Positions 28,696 to 33,288 of a DNA stretch of 33,288 nt are shown piece after piece. The position numbers and the translations under genes are program-made. The notes below the pieces were generated by a model, which was not told the DNA's origin, did no database searches, and saw only the letters and a list, made by a program, of their open reading frames with translations. This DNA comes from Sideroxydans sp. (lineage in GTDB: Bacteria > Pseudomonadota > Gammaproteobacteria > Burkholderiales > Gallionellaceae): NCBI GenBank assembly GCA_027310725.1, contig DAIDAG010000017.1:1-33288 (forward strand), in the 5' to 3' direction. Within the stretch, counting starts at the first letter, position 1; every line of letters begins with the position of its first letter.

Positions 28696-29458
28696 AGCCA
28701 AAAAGAAGTTTGGCCAGAACTTCCTGGTCGACGAACAGATCATCGCCGACATCATCCGTGCGATCCGCCCCAATGCCGACGACAACATGGTGGAGATCGG
28801 CCCCGGGCTTGGCGCACTGACAAGACCGCTGTTGAAGCAGTTGAATACACTGCATGTGGTAGAGATCGACCGCGATATCATCGCTCGCCTGAAAACAGAT
28901 TATCCGCAGGACAAGATCGTTATCCACGAAGGCGATGCATTGAAATTCGATTTCGCCGGGCTTCCTGCACCCTTGCGTATCGTCGGCAACCTGCCGTACA
29001 ACATCTCTTCGCCGCTGCTGTTCCATTTTTCCGACTACGCGGCGCGCATTACCGATATGCATTTCATGCTCCAGAACGAGGTGGTGGAACGTATGGTCGC
29101 CGCACCTTCGACGCCGGAATACGGACGGCTGTCGGTGATGCTGCAATACCGCTTCTATATGGAAAAACTGATCGATGTTCCGCCGGAATCGTTCCGCCCT
29201 GCACCCAAGGTCGATTCCGCCATCGTGCGCATGATTCCGATACCCGCAGAGAAGATCACTGTGAAAGACGAAGCCCTGTTCGCCAAAGTCGTGTCTGCGG
29301 CCTTCGGGCAGCGGCGCAAGACCTTGCGCAACACGCTCAAAAGCCGTCTTGGCGAAGCCGACTTCGCGCAACTCGGCATCGATGCGCAGTTGCGTGCCGA
29401 GAATCTGGGGGTGGCGGAATTCGCCAGCATCACAAGGCTGCTGAGCGGGCGCGCATAA
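28682..29458 (+). CDS. rsmA: 16S rRNA dimethyladenosine transferase RsmA (KsgA)
   Basis: 258 aa. The N-terminal [11 protein letters not shown], the AdoMet-binding [10 protein letters not shown] (about 38-47), the acidic residue in VVEIDRD and the catalytic NLPYNISSP (about 102-110) are all intact. It dimethylates two adjacent adenines near the 3' end of 16S rRNA late in small-subunit assembly. The start lies inside pdxA, 14 bases before its stop, so the genes are coupled. It is the last gene of the lptD operon; no clear terminator was found in the 56 bases before thiD. Confidence 0.96.
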   Translation: MSAHKAKKKFGQNFLVDEQIIADIIRAIRPNADDNMVEIGPGLGALTRPLLKQLNTLHVVEIDRDIIARLKTDYPQDKIVIHEGDALKFDFAGLPAPLRIVGNLPYNISSPLLFHFSDYAARITDMHFMLQNEVVERMVAAPSTPEYGRLSVMLQYRFYMEKLIDVPPESFRPAPKVDSAIVRMIPIPAEKITVKDEALFAKVVSAAFGQRRKTLRNTLKSRLGEADFAQLGIDAQLRAENLGVAEFASITRLLSGRA

Positions 29459-29514
29459 GTCCGGTTTCGGTTAGAATCACGCTTCACCATATCCAAGCCA
29501 GTCGGCGTCCCATC

Positions 29515-30354
29515 ATGTCTGACATTCCACCCATCGTTCTCACCTTCGCCGCCACCGACCCCAGTTGCGGGGCTGGTATGCAGGCCGACATTCTGACCAT
29601 CGCCAGCATGGGCTGTCACCCGCTGTCTGTAGTCACTGCCATCACTGTGCAGGACACCAGCGGCGTGGATGATGTGCAGCCGGTGGATTCCGATTGGGTG
29701 GCGGATCAGGCGCGTACAGTGCTGGAAGACATGCCCGTCGCGGCGTTCAAGATCGGACTGCTCGGCAGCGTGGAAAACATCGCTGTCATCGCCGAGATCA
29801 TCTCGGATTATCCCGATATTCCGCTGGTGTTCGATCCGGTGCTGGCTTCCGGTCGCGGCGACGAACTCGCCAACGAAGACATGCTGGATGCGCTGCGCGA
29901 GCTGCTGTTACCGCAGACGACCATCCTGACGCCAAACAGCATGGAAGCGCGCCGCCTGATCGTTGATGAGGAAAATGAAGGGGACGATCCCGAACTGTCG
30001 GAGTGCGCCAAGCGTATCTTGCGGCTGGGCTGCGAATATGTGCTGATCACCGGCACCCACGAGCATACGCCCAAGGTGGTCAACAACCTCTATGGCGAGC
30101 GCGGCCTGGTACGCAGCGACAGCTGGCCGCGATTGCCCGGCATCTATCACGGTTCCGGCTGCACCCTGGCAGCGGCGATCGCGGCGCTGCTGGCGAATGG
30201 ATTGTCCATGGAAGACGCCGTGCATGAGGCGCAGGAATACACTTGGGAAGCGTTGAAATACGGCTTCCGCCCTGGCATGGGTCAACATATTCCGGATCGC
30301 CTGTTCTGGGCGCGAGACGAAGACGCAGAAGATGAAAGCGAAACCCGGCACTAG
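29515..30354 (+). CDS. thiD: Hydroxymethylpyrimidine/phosphomethylpyrimidine kinase ThiD
   Basis: 279 aa, a ribokinase-fold enzyme. The opening ATDPSCGAGMQADI is the family's substrate motif, with Cys where Gly is more usual. FDPVLASGRGDEL, ILTPNSMEARRL and the anion-hole motif YHGSGCTLAAAIAA with its catalytic Cys region follow. It phosphorylates HMP and HMP-P to HMP-PP for thiamine synthesis, feeding ThiE downstream. A TAGAAT box at 29472-29477 could be its -10, but the -35 is not convincing. A weak terminator and a repeat separate it from thiE. Confidence 0.94.
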   Translation: MSDIPPIVLTFAATDPSCGAGMQADILTIASMGCHPLSVVTAITVQDTSGVDDVQPVDSDWVADQARTVLEDMPVAAFKIGLLGSVENIAVIAEIISDYPDIPLVFDPVLASGRGDELANEDMLDALRELLLPQTTILTPNSMEARRLIVDEENEGDDPELSECAKRILRLGCEYVLITGTHEHTPKVVNNLYGERGLVRSDSWPRLPGIYHGSGCTLAAAIAALLANGLSMEDAVHEAQEYTWEALKYGFRPGMGQHIPDRLFWARDEDAEDESETRH

Positions 30355-30415
30355 GAACAGAATCGGCTCATGCAAGGAGCTCTCGTTTGCTTCCTTTCCC
30401 GCAAGCGGGATAACC

Positions 30416-30435
30416 AGCGCCGAGCTGGCGCTTTT
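30416..30435 (+). terminator. Possible weak terminator after thiD
   Basis: AGCGCC-GAGCT-GGCGCT forms a 6-bp stem followed by only four Ts. It is embedded in repeat-rich sequence (a CCCGC-AA-GCGGG hairpin lies just upstream near 30398-30409), so it may be leaky. Confidence 0.4.
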
Positions 30436-30468
30436 GCCAGCTTAGTCGAATGGCGAGTTGTCTTGCCC

Positions 30469-30544
30469 AGAGGATTGCACCCGCGAGGGGCTGGCCGTGG
30501 TTGTATGGGGCTAAAGCCCCAACAACACGCGCACAGGTGAGGGG
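30469..30544. repeat. Composite palindromic repeat between thiD and thiE, copy 2
   Basis: It aligns with 22939-23013 from AGAGG(G/A)TTGCACCCGC onward. The inner stem is GGGGCT-AA-AGCCCC (30507-30520) where copy 1 has GCCGCT-GA-AGCGGC, so both arms changed together. The middle stem is CGTGGTTGT/ACAACACG with one bulge, and the outer CACC/GGTG is kept. Confidence 0.8.
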
Positions 30545-30562
30545 CTCTGATCGGAGAACGGT

Positions 30563-31195
30563 TTGAACCCGCAGCAAACCATCAGCGGCCTGTACGCCGT
30601 TACGCCGGATATCTCAGATACGAATGAGTTGTTGCGGAGCGTCCGTCCGGCGTTGCAAGGCGGCGCACGGGTACTGCAATACCGCAACAAGATAGCCGAT
30701 ACGGCGCTGAAGCAGGCTCAAGCCCGGGCCCTGCGGCAACTGACCCGCGAATTCAAAATCACCTTCATTGTGAATGACGACGCGCAGCTCGCAGCGCAGG
30801 TGGATGCTGACGGCGTGCATCTGGGCGGCGCGGACGGCAGCGTGGCGGCTGCACGCGCGCTGTTAGGCAGTTCAAAGATCATTGGTGTGTCTTGCTATAA
30901 TCGCGCCTCGCTTGCGCAGGAAGCAGTGCATCAAGGAGCGGATTATGTGGCGTTTGGCGCGTTCTTTTCTTCGAACGTCAAACCCGGGGCGGTCAAAGCG
31001 GATGTGGCGTTATTGCGAACGGCTCGCGACATGCTAAGCGTGCCCATTGTCGCTATCGGAGGTATCACGCAGATTAACGGTTCAGCCTTGATCGATGCCG
31101 GTGCAGACGCGTTGGCGGTGATCACCGCACTGTTTGACGCACCGGATATCGAACTTGCCGCACATGGATTTTCAACACTTTTCAGCAGGACATAA
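30563..31195 (+). CDS. thiE: Thiamine-phosphate synthase ThiE
   Basis: 210 aa from a TTG at 30563, supported by CGGAGAACGGT just before it and by homology starting at LYAVTPD. The TIM-barrel motifs are VLQYRNK (HMP-PP site), FIVNDDAQLAAQVDADGVHL and GAFFSSNVKPGA, then the phosphate-binding VAIGGI. It joins HMP-PP with thiazole phosphate to give thiamine phosphate. Three bases separate it from hemL. The leader contains a structured repeat but nothing resembling a TPP riboswitch. Confidence 0.95.
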   Translation: MNPQQTISGLYAVTPDISDTNELLRSVRPALQGGARVLQYRNKIADTALKQAQARALRQLTREFKITFIVNDDAQLAAQVDADGVHLGGADGSVAAARALLGSSKIIGVSCYNRASLAQEAVHQGADYVAFGAFFSSNVKPGAVKADVALLRTARDMLSVPIVAIGGITQINGSALIDAGADALAVITALFDAPDIELAAHGFSTLFSRT

Positions 31196-31198
31196 GCA

Positions 31199-32500
31199 AT
31201 GACTTCTCACAATCCCATGACTTCCAAAAACGAATCTCTTTTCGAGCAATCCCAACTACGCATCCCCGGCGGCGTGAATTCGCCGGTGCGCGCTTTCCGT
31301 TCTGTGGGCGGCACGCCGCTGTTCTTCCAGCGCGGCCAGGGCGCCTACGTATGGGACGCGGACGAAAAAAAATATACCGATTATGTCGGTTCCTGGGGGC
31401 CGATGATCGCCGGACATTGCCATCCTGAAGTGGTAAAAGCAGTGCAGGATGCAGCGGCCCGGGGCCTGGGTTTCGGCGCACCGACCGCGAGCGAACTCGA
31501 GATGGCCGAATTGCTGTGCAAGCTTCTGCCTAGCCTGGAAATGGTGCGTCTGGTCAGCTCCGGCACAGAAGCCACCATGACGGCGATCCGTCTGGCACGC
31601 GGTTTCACCGGGCGTTCGCGCATCGTCAAGTTCGAAGGCTGTTACCACGGCCACTCCGATGGCCTGCTGGTCAAGGCGGGCTCCGGGGCGCTGACATTCG
31701 GCCAACCCAGTTCTTCCGGCGTGCCTGCCGAAATTGCCGCGCTGACCACCGTACTGGATTACAACGATGCAGCCGGACTGGAAAAGGCGTTCGCCGAAAT
31801 GGGCAAGGAGATCGCTGCGGTGATCGTCGAACCGGTCGCGGGGAACATGAATCTGATTGCCCCCAAGCGCGAATTTCTCGATGCACTGCGCACCCTGTGC
31901 ACCAAATACGGCGCAGTGTTGATCCTGGATGAAGTGATGACCGGCTTCCGCGTCAGCCTGCAGGGCGCGCAAGGCTATTACGGCATCAAGCCCGACTTGG
32001 TCACGCTGGGCAAAGTGATGGGAGGCGGATTGCCCGCTGCCGCATTTGGCGGACGCCGCGACATCATGCAATGTCTTGCACCGCTGGGCCCTGTATACCA
32101 GGCAGGTACGCTGTCCGGCAATCCGGTGGCAGTGGCAGCCGGTCTTGCTACGCTCAAGCTGGTTCAGGCACCAGGCTTCTACGAACACCTGTCGCAACTG
32201 GCCAGGCAACTTACCGAAGGTTTGAGTGCAGCTGCCAGGAAGTATGGCGTTCCATTCTGTGCCCAATCGGTTGGCGGCATGTTCGGTTTGTATTTCAGCA
32301 AGACCGTGCCGACCAGCTATGCCGAAGTGATGGCCTGCGATAAGGAAGCGTTCAACCGTTTCTTCCATGCCATGCTGGACGCGGGCCACTACCTTGCGCC
32401 GTCCGCTTTCGAGGCAGGTTTCGTTTCTGCTGCTCACACCGATGCCGATATCGCGGTGACCGTCGCGGCAGCAGACAAGATCTTCGCGGCCTGGAAATAA
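31199..32500 (+). CDS. hemL: Glutamate-1-semialdehyde 2,1-aminomutase HemL
   Basis: 433 aa; ATG 31199 is taken, with ATG 31217 as an alternative. A PLP fold-type I aminomutase: [13 protein letters not shown] at the N-terminus, [16 protein letters not shown] for phosphate binding, [10 protein letters not shown] with the PLP-ring Asp, and the Schiff-base Lys272 in [17 protein letters not shown]. It makes 5-aminolevulinate from glutamate-1-semialdehyde in the C5 haem pathway. Coupled to thiE (3 bases) and to engB (the stop shares one base with its start). Confidence 0.97.
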   Translation: MTSHNPMTSKNESLFEQSQLRIPGGVNSPVRAFRSVGGTPLFFQRGQGAYVWDADEKKYTDYVGSWGPMIAGHCHPEVVKAVQDAAARGLGFGAPTASELEMAELLCKLLPSLEMVRLVSSGTEATMTAIRLARGFTGRSRIVKFEGCYHGHSDGLLVKAGSGALTFGQPSSSGVPAEIAALTTVLDYNDAAGLEKAFAEMGKEIAAVIVEPVAGNMNLIAPKREFLDALRTLCTKYGAVLILDEVMTGFRVSLQGAQGYYGIKPDLVTLGKVMGGGLPAAAFGGRRDIMQCLAPLGPVYQAGTLSGNPVAVAAGLATLKLVQAPGFYEHLSQLARQLTEGLSAAARKYGVPFCAQSVGGMFGLYFSKTVPTSYAEVMACDKEAFNRFFHAMLDAGHYLAPSAFEAGFVSAAHTDADIAVTVAAADKIFAAWK

Positions 32501-33123
32501 TGGGACTTTTCTCACAAGCGGAGTTCTTTACCACCGTCAATCACATGAAGGACTTGCCGTGGCATGGCGGCAAGGAAGTGGCGTTCGTCGGGCGTTCCAA
32601 CGCCGGCAAGTCGAGCGCCATCAATACGCTGGCCAACCACACGCGTCTTGCCTACACCAGCAAGACACCTGGACGTACACAACATCTCAATTATTTTTCT
32701 CTTGGCGAAAACAGATTTCTGGTCGATCTGCCCGGTTACGGTTACGCCAAAGTGCCGCCTGACGTTCAGGCGCATTGGGAAGCATTGTTGAGCGAGTACC
32801 TGCAAACCCGCGATGAGTTGTGCGGCTTGGTAGTCATCATGGATGCGCGGCATCCGCTGACCGAGCGCGACCAAGGCATGCTGGGCTGGTTTGTCCCTAC
32901 CGGGAAACCCATCCATATCCTGCTCACAAAGTCGGACAAACTGAGCCGCCAGCAATCCACACAGACATTGCGCGATGTCAGAGAGTTTTTGCAGGAACAT
33001 TTTCCGCAGTGCACAGCCCAATTGTTTTCCAGTCTGAAAAAACTGGGCACGGATGAAGCAGAAGCAGTGATTGCTGGCTGGTTTGCTGCAACTGGTCACC
33101 CATCAGATAGCCAAGCCGTATAG
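32500..33123 (+). CDS. engB: Ribosome biogenesis GTPase EngB (YsxC/YihA)
   Basis: 207 aa. The GTPase boxes are G1 GRSNAGKS (31-38), G2-region [12 protein letters not shown]3 DLPGYGYA, G4 TKSD and G5 SSLKK. EngB is an essential TRAFAC GTPase needed for large-subunit assembly. The ATG overlaps the hemL stop as TAATG. In many betaproteobacteria engB is followed by a cytochrome or haem gene, which would lie outside this window. Its 3' side meets a minus-strand terminator and a candidate small RNA; the shared hairpin has no T-run in the plus direction. Confidence 0.96.
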   Translation: MGLFSQAEFFTTVNHMKDLPWHGGKEVAFVGRSNAGKSSAINTLANHTRLAYTSKTPGRTQHLNYFSLGENRFLVDLPGYGYAKVPPDVQAHWEALLSEYLQTRDELCGLVVIMDARHPLTERDQGMLGWFVPTGKPIHILLTKSDKLSRQQSTQTLRDVREFLQEHFPQCTAQLFSSLKKLGTDEAEAVIAGWFAATGHPSDSQAV

Positions 33124-33147
33124 AAACAACATTTGGATATTGCAGAC

Positions 33148-33185
33148 AAAAAAACGCCCCTGAACCAAAGGGGGAGGTCAGGGGC
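33148..33185 (-). terminator. Strong intrinsic terminator reading leftwards toward engB
   Basis: On the minus strand GCCCCTGACC pairs with GGTTCAGGGGC (one bulged T), around a C-rich loop TCCCCCTTT, then G and seven Ts (A-run 33148-33154 on the plus strand). It must serve a minus-strand transcript that starts within or to the right of the window edge. Confidence 0.9.
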
Positions 33186-33270
33186 ATCAAAAGTCTTTAC
33201 AGGGTAAAGACGCCCGCTCAGGGAGGAGAAACGGGAAGCAGCTTTCGCTACTCGGAGAGTCAGACGGGAC
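33148..33270 (-). ncRNA. Candidate structured small RNA with C-rich (anti-Shine-Dalgarno-like) loops
   Basis: No ORF of note is seen, but the minus strand folds into consecutive hairpins: AGTAGC-GAAA-GCTGCT (33237-33252, GNRA loop), CCCG/CGGG around a loop with CTCCTCCC (33213-33235), a perfect GTCTTTAC-CCT-GTAAAGAC (33193-33211), and the terminator with loop TCCCCC. A TATTTT box at 33277-33282 could be the -10, giving an RNA of roughly 120 bases; the -35 would be outside the window. Position and C-rich loops recall antisense-type sRNAs such as the Burkholderia anti-hemB family, but identity is unproven. Alternative: the 3' UTR of a minus-strand gene to the right. Confidence 0.5.
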
Positions 33271-33288
33271 TGTGCGAAAATAGTTCCG

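Noticed and set aside
30355..30562. TPP riboswitch upstream of thiE
   Set aside because: The structured segment is a dispersed repeat shared with 22939-23013; no CTGAGA or the other conserved thi-box core elements are seen in order.

Overview
The window looks like a chromosomal segment of a betaproteobacterium. The gene order murU-amgK / lptD-surA-pdxA-rsmA, ubiK-comM, porin-glnK-amtB and thiE-hemL-engB, together with protein sequences of betaproteobacterial type, suggests Nitrosomonadales/Gallionellaceae (Sideroxydans- or Gallionella-like). The taxon is an inference; no rRNA is present. Coding density is high and several genes start with TTG.

Layout. 1-137 is the tail of a YbhB/YbcL (PEBP-like) gene with a textbook terminator. 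432-4771 is a coupled signalling pair: a chemotaxis transducer with a probably cytoplasmic sensor, and a PAS-PAS-GGDEF-EAL protein. 4772-8491 (minus strand) is a nitrogen island: TorF-type porin, P-II, AmtB, a second P-II and a small unknown protein. It is driven by two near-consensus sigma-54 promoters, each with NtrC-like palindromes about 100-130 bp upstream of the predicted start. 8723-10429 is ubiK-comM. A bacteriohemerythrin gene (minus) and metH (plus) diverge from 10.9-11.05 kb. 14.8-17.3 kb is accessory-like: an AT-rich membrane/zinc-ribbon protein, a double-FKBP protein, a second exported FKBP, a 56-aa ORF, a DUF486 membrane protein and several palindromic repeats.

17.4-24.1 kb is rich in peptidoglycan recycling genes: mpl (plus), then on the minus strand amgK and the overlapping genes murU-pepP-ubiH-adenylate cyclase/FHA. 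Divergent from amgK is the outer-membrane biogenesis operon lptD-surA-pdxA-rsmA. It is followed by thiD, then thiE-hemL-engB. The right edge carries a minus-strand series of hairpins with C-rich loops ending in a strong terminator, a good small-RNA candidate.

Main points of interest: (i) the paired sigma-54/NtrC promoters and the unknown 91-aa protein in the nitrogen island; (ii) a dispersed repeat family with compensatory stem changes between two intergenic copies, plus related-looking GC-rich repeats inserted in frame in mpl and amgK; (iii) the candidate sRNA with anti-Shine-Dalgarno-like loops downstream of engB; (iv) the AT-rich membrane/zinc-ribbon gene; (v) FKBP domain amplification; (vi) a promoter-overlapping palindrome upstream of bacteriohemerythrin.
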